Position numbers and translations under genes: made by a program. The notes under the pieces were generated by a model. The model did no database searches. It saw only the letters and a program-made list of their open reading frames with translations, and had not been told where the DNA came from. A stretch of DNA of 64,000 nt, taken from NCBI RefSeq assembly GCF_900104145.1, contig NZ_FNLB01000001.1, positions 434,001 through 498,000 on the forward strand, in the 5' to 3' direction. Positions within the stretch are counted from its first letter, which is position 1; every line of letters starts with the position of its first letter. Below, piece by piece: positions 27,625 to 37,322 of the stretch. Source of the stretch: Pseudovibrio sp. Tun.PSC04-5.I4. Its GTDB lineage: Bacteria; Pseudomonadota; Alphaproteobacteria; Rhizobiales; Stappiaceae.

Positions 27625-28799
27625 TGTTGCTGAAGGTTCGCCGCGTTATTTTGCACGTAACGGAAACTGCAAAGAAGCAGGCTGATGGGGATTTGGAAGC
27701 CCGGACGCTGGTTGGGATGGATGGTGGTGAGCTAAAAGAGCTGCTCTCCAGTGTCAACTACTCTGTCGACAAAACTGACTCGTTCATTCGTGAGATGGTA
27801 GCCTCTACTTATGCGCTCTCAGTAAATAGATACTATCGCCGCGTGGTGACGCGGGGTTTGCAGGGCTCGTTCCTTGTCTACGCAAATCAGGTGAACAGCG
27901 CCATCTCAAAAGTGCAGAATCGTATTAGCGAATTCTCTGGCCAAACAGATGCGTTTGAAGCGGTGACAATGCGGGTCACCAAGAACCTGTCCAATGCGGG
28001 GCAGAGTATGAGCAACAATGCTCATCAAATGGAACAGACCGCTGATTTAACTTTGCAACGGGCATCTGCAGTAACCGTCGCTTCAGAGGAAACCTCAGCA
28101 AACGTGCAAACTGTTTCTGCTGCTGTTGAAGAACTCTCTGCATCCTCCCATGAGATTGGAAATCAGGTTCGCATGTCTGCGCAAGTGACAAGCGCAGCAG
28201 TTCATGAGGTCGAAGCAGGTGAAACCAAGATCAGTAGCTTGAGTGCCGCCGCTGAAACGATTGGAGAGGTTGTTGCCCTGATCAGCTCCATCGCGGAACA
28301 GACGCATTTGTTGGCATTGAATGCCACCATTGAGGCTGCTCGCGCTGGGGATTCGGGCAAAGGCTTTGCTGTTGTTGCTGGAGAAGTCAAATTGCTTGCA
28401 GCCCAAACTTCTGACGCTATTGGGCAAATTTCCGGCCAGATCGATGCGATCCAGTCCGCCACAGCGGAAACCGTGACGTCCTTCCAGCAAGTTGCACAGT
28501 CCATTTCCAAAATTGAGAGTGTTACCGAAGCAATCTCAATTTCGGCAGAACAACAAGCTGCTGCGACTTCGGAGATTGCGCATAATATCTCAGAAGCTTA
28601 TTCTGGTACGCGGCTTGTGGCGAGTAATGTATCGGATGTATCAACGTTTGCGAATGAAACTGAGACCGCAGCCGAGAATGTTATGGGGTCCGCGCATAGC
28701 ATGAATGAGCAGATTGCCTCGCTTTCATCCGCGGTGAATGAATACATTAGTGAGCTCCGTAATGGGCCCCTTAGTAACAGCGTCGTGGAAGTCTCTTAA
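27624..28799 (+). CDS. Chemoreceptor cytoplasmic part (HAMP-like region plus MCP signalling domain)
   Basis: From the ATG at 27624 this frame encodes 391 residues without a membrane segment. The first 40 residues (KVRRVILHVTETAKKQADGD) are a HAMP-like linker, then a long helical region and the MCP hairpin, with tip EQTHLLALNATIEAARAGDSGKGFAVVAGEVKLLA. The tip has EQTH where EQTN is usual. The ATG overlaps the stop of the preceding membrane segment (TAATG), so coupled re-initiation could yield a soluble receptor; fusion through loss of one CTTTG copy would give a 443-residue membrane receptor. With the PAS protein upstream it looks like a two-gene Aer equivalent. Confidence 0.8.
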   Translation: MLLKVRRVILHVTETAKKQADGDLEARTLVGMDGGELKELLSSVNYSVDKTDSFIREMVASTYALSVNRYYRRVVTRGLQGSFLVYANQVNSAISKVQNRISEFSGQTDAFEAVTMRVTKNLSNAGQSMSNNAHQMEQTADLTLQRASAVTVASEETSANVQTVSAAVEELSASSHEIGNQVRMSAQVTSAAVHEVEAGETKISSLSAAAETIGEVVALISSIAEQTHLLALNATIEAARAGDSGKGFAVVAGEVKLLAAQTSDAIGQISGQIDAIQSATAETVTSFQQVAQSISKIESVTEAISISAEQQAAATSEIAHNISEAYSGTRLVASNVSDVSTFANETETAAENVMGSAHSMNEQIASLSSAVNEYISELRNGPLSNSVVEVS

Positions 28800-28808
28800 A
28801 GCTCAACC

Positions 28809-28849
28809 GCCTTGATCACGATGTGAAAGACTTAATTCTTGATCAAGGC
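28809..28849. repeat. Perfect 10-bp inverted repeat behind the chemoreceptor
   Basis: GCCTTGATCA at 28809-28818 pairs with TGATCAAGGC at 28840-28849 across 21 bp. No T tract follows, so it is either a factor-binding site or a Rho-dependent or poorly formed terminator. Confidence 0.5.
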
Positions 28850-29787
28850 ACGGTCGAACCTGTTTGATCTAGTAAGGTGTAACAGAGCAGTCAGATTGCC
28901 TTGGGATCACTAAAGGCTTTTGCTTGCTATGCAGTGGTCTATAGCGCGAACGACCGCTGCTTTCATCGTTAGTGAGGGCGCTTCTCCTCCTTCTATGGAG
29001 GGGAAACACAGGCGTCTGTTCTCATTTTGCAAATTTCAAATACATAGGTTGCTGAGAATTTGTCGTAAGTGCAGTACTCTTGCATGTTTTCCGCGACACC
29101 AGCAGCAGAAAGAACTTCGCGGCAATTTTGGCCCCCAAACCTTCAGCTGCGCATTTATTGCTCCCTCAGAACTGCATTTATACGGGGAAGTGGAACGCCA
29201 TTTTCATCGGAGGCTGCCGGGTCAAGACCTATGAAGCTGTCATAACACCCGTGCCGTCTGTCCCTACGGCGACAGAACCGAACTAGCTATATACATTAGC
29301 AGGATCCTCTGAGCTGTATGGGCTGCTAGTATCATAGGTTGCAATCTGGCCATCCATAATGGTCAGCAGTAACGTGACAATTCCTCCAAATATTGCCGCG
29401 GGGGAGCCAGTCCTGCGCAGATAAACGCTGTCGAGATCATCAATTTCTTGAGTGATCTATTTATCACAATCGCATGGTTCAAAATGAAGTTGATATAGGT
29501 AAAAATACCATGCCTATTTTGACATAAATCTGCGGCGTTACTTTCGTGGCGCACCATCGATATCTCCTATGAGATCAATCGCTGATTGGCAAATTGCGCC
29601 CAAAGTTCTCATGAGCTCCCAATTTCCACACAGAGATAGTCTGTATGTCTCATAGTTAATGCCAAAATCTATTCATACATAACGCCTTATCTCATCTTTA
29701 TAACTAATCTAAACCTTTGGTTTTTATTAATATTTTCAATCCAATCTTTCTCTCATATTTTATAGTTAATAAAGAGAGAACGTCACT
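28850..29787. other. Gene-poor stretch with decayed coding fragments
   Basis: About 940 bp separate the chemoreceptor from the giant secreted protein gene and contain no intact gene. Two minus-strand fragments look coding: an IalB-like remnant at about 29040-29280 (listed separately) and, just upstream of it, a frame ending at 29283-29285 that reads DDLDSVYLRRTGSPAAIFGG, TLLLTIMDG and SSEDPANVYS but has no start and is preceded by an in-frame stop. The last 200 bp before 29788 are AT-rich and likely hold the promoter of the giant gene. Confidence 0.4.
29040..29280 (-). pseudogene. Decayed IalB-family gene remnant
   Basis: Read on the minus strand, one frame gives PMKMAFHFPV, then SNKCAAEGLGAKIAAKF, then KTCKSTALTTNSQQPMYLKF, interrupted by stops. 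The order matches the IalB family core (a hydrophobic strand, a cysteine followed by a basic helix, a KT/GK strand and the N-x-Q-x-P-V strand before SLxGF). The intact IalB gene at 12569 has the same layout. The match is from memory of the family, so a profile search is needed. Confidence 0.35.
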
Positions 29788-32700
29788 GTGAGACTGCGTA
29801 ATCAGGGCTTAACAAAATACTCGGCATTACAAATGCATCGAGTTCTGGCCTCCGTATTTGCCGGATTGTTTCTTGTTCTCAGTTTATTAACGACGGCAGC
29901 TCACGCGGCGGATACCTATGACTGGTCGTTGGACGTTACCGATGTGATTGAGAGTACTTCATCGGCAAGTATTCCGGCTGGTAGTTTTTTTCCCTATCAG
30001 ATCAAGGTTGGTAACAATCCAACCGATGGCGAAAACCGAACCACACCTGAGACATCGCTCATTGTTAATGTCCCAGAGACCATCCAGCTTGTTGAAGCCG
30101 GGCCGTTAACATGTAACCAAACGCTTCCCGTGCTGGGGCCAATTACCGTAGCGTGTGTTGTTCCTACTCTTACGCCTCTTGATGCGCTTGAATTTGAAAT
30201 GGTGTTTCGCTCTGCGGTTAAACTAACTTCCAGCTTGACCGTCAATACAAGCTTTTCCATTCCGACTGGTGATGATCCAGAGCCACTCAACAACACTCAT
30301 ACAGAGCCGACGACAATCGCCATTGGTCCCGGTATTCCTCCTCCTACTGAGCCAGATGATACTGATCTGGAGCTTACTGTGACTGGACCTGCGACTGCAC
30401 CGACAACGAGCTCTGTCACCTACGAGTTTACTGTCACCAATAACGGGCCGGATGTGATCAGGAACTGGGCTCTTGAACTGCCGGATATAAGTGGCCTTCA
30501 GGTAACCAGCACTCCGTCTGGCTGTACTCAGAAAACTGGCAAGTATTACTGCAACTCTTATAGTTCAATCGCAAATGGCGGTACGGCAACACTCAATTTT
30601 ACCGGTAAAATTACCGAGCCTTTGAGCGCTGGTGATAGTTTCACAGTAATTGGAAAAGTCATTGCCATCAGTGGTGACGATAGTGACTTAGACAATAATA
30701 CGGCGTCTACTGCAACAGAGGTAACTGCAGGCACTGATGTGTCAATTAGTTTGACAAGTTCTACTGGTTCCCTCGCCGTTTCCGGCGAACCAAATACCAT
30801 GACTATCAAAGCGAAATACACAGGAGACGTCCCGGGCAATCTTGTAATACACGCTACTATTCCTGCAATCTATGGCATTTCCGCATCAAGCTGGACCAGC
30901 CTTTCCGGAGGGTGGACCTGCACTCTGTCTGCGCGCGAATTCACCTGCTTACGTGCAAATACCGGCCTGTCCAGCGGTGCAAGTGTTGAGCTTGGTTCCA
31001 TTGTTATCGAGATTCCAGTCCCGGCACATTCTGGTCAGACACCGGTTTCAATAGCAGATGATGTAGAAACCGAAGCCCGGATTTCTCCTATTGATGAAGC
31101 TGATCCTGCTGTGCCGGATCTTGATCTTTCAAACAACATAGCCACACTCACTCAAGATGTTGAAAGACCCAATGTCACTTTAACTCTCAGTAAATCCGCT
31201 TCTGAGCAGTTGGTTATTGTTGGGCAACCATATACTTATGATCTGAGTGTTGGAAATACAGGAAATACAAAATTTTCCGGGCGCATAACCATAACCGATA
31301 CATTGCCAGTAGGAGTCAAATATACGGGTTATTCGGATTCAGATCCGGTTTTGGATTGGGTCTGCCCCAACGGACCACTTGATGGCTCCACCATTATAAC
31401 TTGCTATATTGACTATGATGCCGGGGTGGATCAGTACTTAGCTAAATCTGGTTCGACGCCAACGCTGACCTTCGATGTTAAATTTACCAGTGATGGGTAT
31501 ATCACGAATTCGGCAGACGTAACGACAGCTGATTGGCCAACAACAGATACAGCCGAAGCGACAGTTCGCAGCTTTTTTGAGGAGCAGACGGCTGATCTTA
31601 CAGTCTACAAAAGCGCGACAAGAGGCATTACTGGTGATCCCTCTGGCCCGCTTCCAACTGGAGGCATACAGACTTTCACGCTGGAAGTCGTCAACCAGGG
31701 GTTTGGTGCCGATAAAGGTGGACCCTCTGAGAAAGTAATACTCACAGATCTGCTGTCTGACCTACTCAATGATGAGGTTAGCCCAACCGACCTTAATGCC
31801 GGATTTATCGATATTTCGGTCGCTGAGGGAAGTGCGACCCGACTGTCAGGATCAGAATTTTGTTCTTTGAACCGGGCAAGTGCAACCAGCCAAAATCTGC
31901 GTTGTGAATTTGAGACTTTGCCAGTCTGCACAAAAGGTGTTGATTGTCCTGTTGTGACGGTGAGGGTCCGCCCAGGTGCTGGTACCAACAACGCAACGAC
32001 ATTGAGCAATACAGCAAAGGTAAGCTCTGCTGAAGTTCCTGATCTTGTGGGAGGCAATTTTGAGGCAACTGTATCTTACGAGACGGCTCCGCGCACAGAT
32101 ATCGATGTTGCAATTACATCTGATCAAACCAACCTTATCGCTGGTGAGCAATATTATTTTTATACAAAAATCAGTAATCCCAACTCCGGCCGCCATCTGA
32201 ATACTGCTGAGAACGTCGTGGTTACACAGATCTTGCCACACGGAATTATCTTTAAGTCCGTATCAGGTGGCGATTGTAGTGCAACAACACTTGTTGCAAA
32301 CGAGCCTACAGAGAGTGGTAAAGATACGCTCATCTGTAACGTGGGAGCTATTCCATCAGGAAGTTATGAGCGCCTTAGCATTTACTTTGAGACTGTTGAG
32401 GCGCTGGTTGATCAAACGTTGACCACGAGTGCTACTGTTGCAACTGATACACCCAATATCGCAACTGGAGTGCCAACTCCTCCTGTCAATGACTACAAAG
32501 CTGCCTTAACCGTCACCCAGATTGGCAAACCAGACTACGACATTTACGTTGACGTTTCTGATGAGGGGACTGTCGATATCGGCAGTGAGACGACGTATTC
32601 GATCAAAATCAAGAACTCAGGTCCATCCTTTGCCGAGCAGGTGACCATTACATTTGATTTGCCGGATGAGCATCTTTCTTATCAATCGCATGAGCTGAAT

Positions 32701-35700
32701 AACCTCGATGCAGATTGTAGCACTATTCCAGCTGTAGATTCAGTGGCACAGCAGCTTGTCTGCAAATACCCGCGGGTGGATGACAACAGTACTGAACTTA
32801 TGGAAGTTACTGTTAAAGCGATAAAAAAAGGCACCGCCAGCACCAGCGGTACACTTACATCCACTGGTATAACCAGTAATGTTGACACGAACTCAGCCAA
32901 CAACACAGAAGCAGAAACCACCACGGTTGTTACGCGTGTTGACGGCAAAGTGGTAAGTAAAATCCCAAGCTTGAGTGTGGTCGATCAGGAAGAGGATTTT
33001 GACTACACCGTTCAAGTGCAATTTGACACTGCGGTTGAGTTTCAGGAGGCGGACGATGTTGTCGTCAAAGATACTCTTCCCTCCAATATGTATTTTAAGG
33101 ATGGTGCAGCAACCGTACCTGTCGTGACGATCACACCTTCCGGAGCTGCGAGCCAGAACATTTGTACAATTGCAGCTAATGCGCGCTCGTTTGAATGTGC
33201 ATTTGGAACTGTACAAAAAGGCCCGGATGGTGGCACCAGCACCAAGATTGAAATCCAGTTTCCGGTCTATGCAGATAACATCACGTCATTCCCACGGACA
33301 TTAAGCAACACAGCCCGTTTCGAGACTACCTCCCGTGATGTGAATTCAGCAAACAACGCGGCCACAGGCGATGTGAAAGTTGTCAGCTCCTCCATTGCTG
33401 GCGCTGTGTTCATGGACTTCAATAAATCTGGTGAATACGATGGAGATGATAAAGCGGCTTCGGGTATTGTCGTTCGCTTGACAGGAAAGAACTTCAAGAA
33501 TGAAGTCATCACTGCGCAGCAAACCACAACCACCTCAAGTGGAGCTTATTCTTTCACAGACCTGCAACGCGGAACTTACTCTGTCACCTACGATGATATT
33601 GCTGCCAATCGTTACCTACTGAAAAGCCTGGTCTCCTTAGGGACCGTCCAAAAGAACGAAGACAGCACGCAAGTAAACACCAGTGGAACGCCTGCATACA
33701 CCCTCAACGATAACAGTGTGTCAGGGAGTTTCCCGACAAACATGCTGGACATCAAGCACGTTGGCATCACCGATATCAATCTGACACAGGACGCCAAGGC
33801 GGTTGAGTACAACTTCGCTTTAATTTCTCAGGCTCGTGTTGGTCTTGCACTCGACGAAAAATCATCCTCCATCCTTAAGGAGCGAGCTGACGGTTCCTTC
33901 ACAACGCAACTGATCATGCGTATCGAAAACTTTAGTGAAGAGCCGGTGGAAAGTGTAAGTGTCGCACTGCCGCTTGCGGGGCCTTCTGCGCTTTTGGGGA
34001 ATTTCGAAAGCCCGAGCGATAAATTGAATGGTGTGTTGACCAATGGGTCCTACACAATCACACAGGCTCCGGCGAATTACGGCACGAGTTGCGGTCGCAC
34101 AGACGTAAGCATAGATCCCCTCCAAAGCGTTTATAATGGTGACGATCAGTCAATCATCCTGAATGGTGCCAGTATTCCGGCCAAATCAACCTGTGCAGTT
34201 GCGGTGCACGTGCGTGTGCAGCCAGAGCGTCCGGTTACACCGGCGTATCCGTCCCCTTATTCGTTGCAGGGTAAAGTGGTTGCTGAAGGACACTATTCGG
34301 ATCAGATCGGCGGTACATTCAATTTACTGGAAGATTTGAGTTATCATGGTTCTAACCCAGATCCGGACGGTGACCATAATCCAACCAATGAGGATCTACC
34401 AACACCGATTGCGCCCCAATACATCTCAGGTATTGCCCTCAAAATGTCCGCAGTTACGAGTTGGGGTTCCCTAGGCCGTGCGGCTGTTCAAGGTGATACC
34501 ATCACTTATGGCTTTGATGGTTATGTGCGAAATAATGCCAACAAAAACAAAGTGGGCAACATCATTCAAAACAACGCTACGATTACAGAAGTAACCGTAG
34601 CCAATGTAGATGATCTTAGCGCTAAAACATCGCTTGTCTTAGTAGGTACACCGGAAGCAGAGCTTCTACCAAAAGGTGCTGCAACACCGCTCAATTATAC
34701 CGCTATTTATACCGTTACTCAGGATGATATTGAATCTGGCAGGGTTGTTGCCTCATCAAAAATGACAGCTCAGGATGTGTTTGGATTCTCCTTTGAAGAT
34801 ATTTCCGGTACGGCTCCTACCAACGACACTCCGTTGGAAACTCCACTGACACCAGAACCGAAAATTGCACTGAAAGCAGTTGTTACGGTGGCTCCCCCGG
34901 GCGATAGAGCAACGACAACAGAGGATAAGGTCACTTACTCCTACAGCATCAAGAACACCGGTAATGTGATCCTGAAGGACGTGCTTGTCACTGATCCGCG
35001 CGCTAATGTGGAGGGGCTCAGTTCCATCGCCATTGCGCAGATTTTGCCGGATCAAGTGATCGAGAATGCCTTTACTGCAAGCTACCCTGTCATTCAGACA
35101 GATCTGGACGCTCTACAGATCACAAACAGTGCAAAGGTTGGGGCAAAGACAGTAGGAAATGCCACTGTTAATGACCTGGCGGGCACTGACTATGACAATG
35201 ACGGCCCTATTGTTACACCGTTGCAAATTGCGGCAGATATTGAGCTGGTTCTTACTTCCGATACTTCAGGTTTATCTCAAAGCAGAGCTGTTGCTGGTGA
35301 GACGCTGATTTATAACTACGCCGTGACCAACACAGGGAACGTAACGCTCACCAATGTGACTATTCAAAATAGCCTTGGTGTTGTTTTAACAGGCGGCCCG
35401 ATCATTCTTGCGCCCAATGCGACTGATACTGGTTCTTTTGTGAGCAGTTATGTGCTGCTCCCTGCTGATATCACCGCGGAATCCGTTAGTAATACGGCCA
35501 CAACAACCGGGGAATATGGGTCTACGCCTGTGAAATTCGTTCAGGACCCTGACAGCCTGACCACGAGCATTGTGTTTATTGAGGCGAAGTCTGAAGCTCC
35601 ATTCCTCATCACAACAGATGGCGGAACGACTACAGATATTCTGGCCTCTGATTTAATTGGAACAAGCCCGGCCACTTTGGCGAACGGCATCCTGACCTAT

Positions 35701-37311
35701 GTTAGCGGCGCGCCGGAACTGACCTTAGATACACTCAATGCAGCGATTGTTCTGACAGAGGGTAATCCTGCCGGGAGTTATCAGCTCACCTACCAGATCT
35801 GTCGCAAAGATAGCCCAACTGTTTGTGCGCAGGCGACCGAAACCGTTATTCAAGAAGCGATCAACCGTATTGAGGCCACTGTCACACAGGTACTTTCCGA
35901 CAACGGAGATGGCATTGACGGGCTGGGTGACACCAACACCTATCGGATCGCCGTTGAAAACAAAGGGAATACCTCGGTTGAGACCCTCTCTTTGTCAGAC
36001 ACATTTGAAACACTTGAGCTCAAGAATGGCCTTGTATTGGATCGGGGACCAGATTTTGATGAGGCTTCTGAAAACTCGCCAGAAGGCACTCTGAAACAGG
36101 GTGAATTTGCCTACTATGATGCCCACTTTGCCTTAACTGTTCCGGCAGTTGATGGTGGGGGCCTCTCCTATCATGTTCTTGCCCGCGCTCATCCAAAGTA
36201 CCCTGCTGCCGTTTCAGGAACACCAGCTGACATTACTGATCTGTCTGATGATGGAGATGACCTTGACCTGAACAAAGTAGACGATCCCACACAGCTCAAA
36301 ATTAGTGCTGTGGTTGAAGAGGCAAGTCTTCGCATTAGCAAGGTAACACCGCGCACAGTGGTGACACGAGGCGCGGTGGTGCCTTACACCCTCAAGATCG
36401 TGAATACGCTGCCAGTTCCGGCGGGTCCAATCGACCTGATAGACATACTTCCCGCAGATTTTGTTTTCGTAGAGGGAACGGCAAAGCTGGACGGAATTAA
36501 GGTCACGCCAGATGTAGAAAACCGCATGGTGACCTTCCCTGATCTCAAAGTGTCCCCCTATGCGACTGTTGTTGTAACACTCTCTGCACGCATTCTGATT
36601 ACGGCAGATGTGGGCGAACATACAAATGTGGGCCGCTTAAGAAACTCTGAGACCGGGGAATTGCTGGGCCGTCAGGCAACAGCCAGTGTTTCTATCTTGC
36701 CAGAACACGTATTCGATTGTGGCGATGTCTACGGCAAGGTTTTCAATGACCGAAACAGAGACGGTTACCAAAACCCACCACAGGGGAAGGTCGTTGAAAC
36801 TGGCATATCATCCGTGAGGTTAACCGGGGTGGATGGCACGATCATTACCAGTGATGAATATGGCCGTTTCCATGTGGCCTGCGCCATGTTGCCGAAAGAT
36901 CGGGGATCCAACTTCATTTTGAAACTGGATACCAGAACCTTGCCAACAGGCTTCCGCGTAACAACGGAAAACCCGCGTGTGGTGCGCCTTACGCCCGGCA
37001 AGATGACGGAGTTGAATTTTGGTGCAGCACAAGCGCCGGTCACGCGCATTGGTCTGAACCGCAGCGGTTTTACAACAAACGGCTTGTCTCCCGCTTTGCA
37101 ACAGGCGCTCCAGCAAATGGCGAAGCAAGTCACCTATAGTGCAGTGCATTTTGAGCTCAAATATCATTACAAAACCTCCTTAAAAATGGAGGGGCCATCC
37201 CTTGCTCTGCGCCGTATGGAGCTGGTGGAAACCTATCTGGAAATGCTTTGGAAAGAGAACTCAGGCGACATCCTGACCTTTGAAAAAACAATTTCAAAAA
37301 CAAAATCATAG
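29788..37311 (+). CDS. Giant secreted surface protein with DUF11-type repeats and SdrD-B-like domains
   Basis: The protein has 2507 residues. The start is a GTG at 29788 behind AAAGAGAG. A signal peptide ends near residue 42 (LLTTAAHAA). The body is a chain of about ten or more Ig-like domains of the DUF11 type, seen in the recurring pattern YTYxxxNTGNxxLxNVxVTD and in VTNNGPDV-type strand ends. Two SdrD B-like domains are visible: AGAVFMDFNKSGEYDGDD near residue 1204 and GDVYGKVFNDRNRDGYQN near residue 2310, each with a Ca-binding-like DxNxDG loop. The last 100 residues have an OmpA-like ending (ALRRMELVETYLEML). It is probably exported and held at the cell surface. The next gene, an outer-membrane barrel, starts 11 bp after its stop. 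Confidence 0.85.
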   Translation: MRLRNQGLTKYSALQMHRVLASVFAGLFLVLSLLTTAAHAADTYDWSLDVTDVIESTSSASIPAGSFFPYQIKVGNNPTDGENRTTPETSLIVNVPETIQLVEAGPLTCNQTLPVLGPITVACVVPTLTPLDALEFEMVFRSAVKLTSSLTVNTSFSIPTGDDPEPLNNTHTEPTTIAIGPGIPPPTEPDDTDLELTVTGPATAPTTSSVTYEFTVTNNGPDVIRNWALELPDISGLQVTSTPSGCTQKTGKYYCNSYSSIANGGTATLNFTGKITEPLSAGDSFTVIGKVIAISGDDSDLDNNTASTATEVTAGTDVSISLTSSTGSLAVSGEPNTMTIKAKYTGDVPGNLVIHATIPAIYGISASSWTSLSGGWTCTLSAREFTCLRANTGLSSGASVELGSIVIEIPVPAHSGQTPVSIADDVETEARISPIDEADPAVPDLDLSNNIATLTQDVERPNVTLTLSKSASEQLVIVGQPYTYDLSVGNTGNTKFSGRITITDTLPVGVKYTGYSDSDPVLDWVCPNGPLDGSTIITCYIDYDAGVDQYLAKSGSTPTLTFDVKFTSDGYITNSADVTTADWPTTDTAEATVRSFFEEQTADLTVYKSATRGITGDPSGPLPTGGIQTFTLEVVNQGFGADKGGPSEKVILTDLLSDLLNDEVSPTDLNAGFIDISVAEGSATRLSGSEFCSLNRASATSQNLRCEFETLPVCTKGVDCPVVTVRVRPGAGTNNATTLSNTAKVSSAEVPDLVGGNFEATVSYETAPRTDIDVAITSDQTNLIAGEQYYFYTKISNPNSGRHLNTAENVVVTQILPHGIIFKSVSGGDCSATTLVANEPTESGKDTLICNVGAIPSGSYERLSIYFETVEALVDQTLTTSATVATDTPNIATGVPTPPVNDYKAALTVTQIGKPDYDIYVDVSDEGTVDIGSETTYSIKIKNSGPSFAEQVTITFDLPDEHLSYQSHELNNLDADCSTIPAVDSVAQQLVCKYPRVDDNSTELMEVTVKAIKKGTASTSGTLTSTGITSNVDTNSANNTEAETTTVVTRVDGKVVSKIPSLSVVDQEEDFDYTVQVQFDTAVEFQEADDVVVKDTLPSNMYFKDGAATVPVVTITPSGAASQNICTIAANARSFECAFGTVQKGPDGGTSTKIEIQFPVYADNITSFPRTLSNTARFETTSRDVNSANNAATGDVKVVSSSIAGAVFMDFNKSGEYDGDDKAASGIVVRLTGKNFKNEVITAQQTTTTSSGAYSFTDLQRGTYSVTYDDIAANRYLLKSLVSLGTVQKNEDSTQVNTSGTPAYTLNDNSVSGSFPTNMLDIKHVGITDINLTQDAKAVEYNFALISQARVGLALDEKSSSILKERADGSFTTQLIMRIENFSEEPVESVSVALPLAGPSALLGNFESPSDKLNGVLTNGSYTITQAPANYGTSCGRTDVSIDPLQSVYNGDDQSIILNGASIPAKSTCAVAVHVRVQPERPVTPAYPSPYSLQGKVVAEGHYSDQIGGTFNLLEDLSYHGSNPDPDGDHNPTNEDLPTPIAPQYISGIALKMSAVTSWGSLGRAAVQGDTITYGFDGYVRNNANKNKVGNIIQNNATITEVTVANVDDLSAKTSLVLVGTPEAELLPKGAATPLNYTAIYTVTQDDIESGRVVASSKMTAQDVFGFSFEDISGTAPTNDTPLETPLTPEPKIALKAVVTVAPPGDRATTTEDKVTYSYSIKNTGNVILKDVLVTDPRANVEGLSSIAIAQILPDQVIENAFTASYPVIQTDLDALQITNSAKVGAKTVGNATVNDLAGTDYDNDGPIVTPLQIAADIELVLTSDTSGLSQSRAVAGETLIYNYAVTNTGNVTLTNVTIQNSLGVVLTGGPIILAPNATDTGSFVSSYVLLPADITAESVSNTATTTGEYGSTPVKFVQDPDSLTTSIVFIEAKSEAPFLITTDGGTTTDILASDLIGTSPATLANGILTYVSGAPELTLDTLNAAIVLTEGNPAGSYQLTYQICRKDSPTVCAQATETVIQEAINRIEATVTQVLSDNGDGIDGLGDTNTYRIAVENKGNTSVETLSLSDTFETLELKNGLVLDRGPDFDEASENSPEGTLKQGEFAYYDAHFALTVPAVDGGGLSYHVLARAHPKYPAAVSGTPADITDLSDDGDDLDLNKVDDPTQLKISAVVEEASLRISKVTPRTVVTRGAVVPYTLKIVNTLPVPAGPIDLIDILPADFVFVEGTAKLDGIKVTPDVENRMVTFPDLKVSPYATVVVTLSARILITADVGEHTNVGRLRNSETGELLGRQATASVSILPEHVFDCGDVYGKVFNDRNRDGYQNPPQGKVVETGISSVRLTGVDGTIITSDEYGRFHVACAMLPKDRGSNFILKLDTRTLPTGFRVTTENPRVVRLTPGKMTELNFGAAQAPVTRIGLNRSGFTTNGLSPALQQALQQMAKQVTYSAVHFELKYHYKTSLKMEGPSLALRRMELVETYLEMLWKENSGDILTFEKTISKTKS

Positions 37312-37322
37312 TGGCGGCAGAT

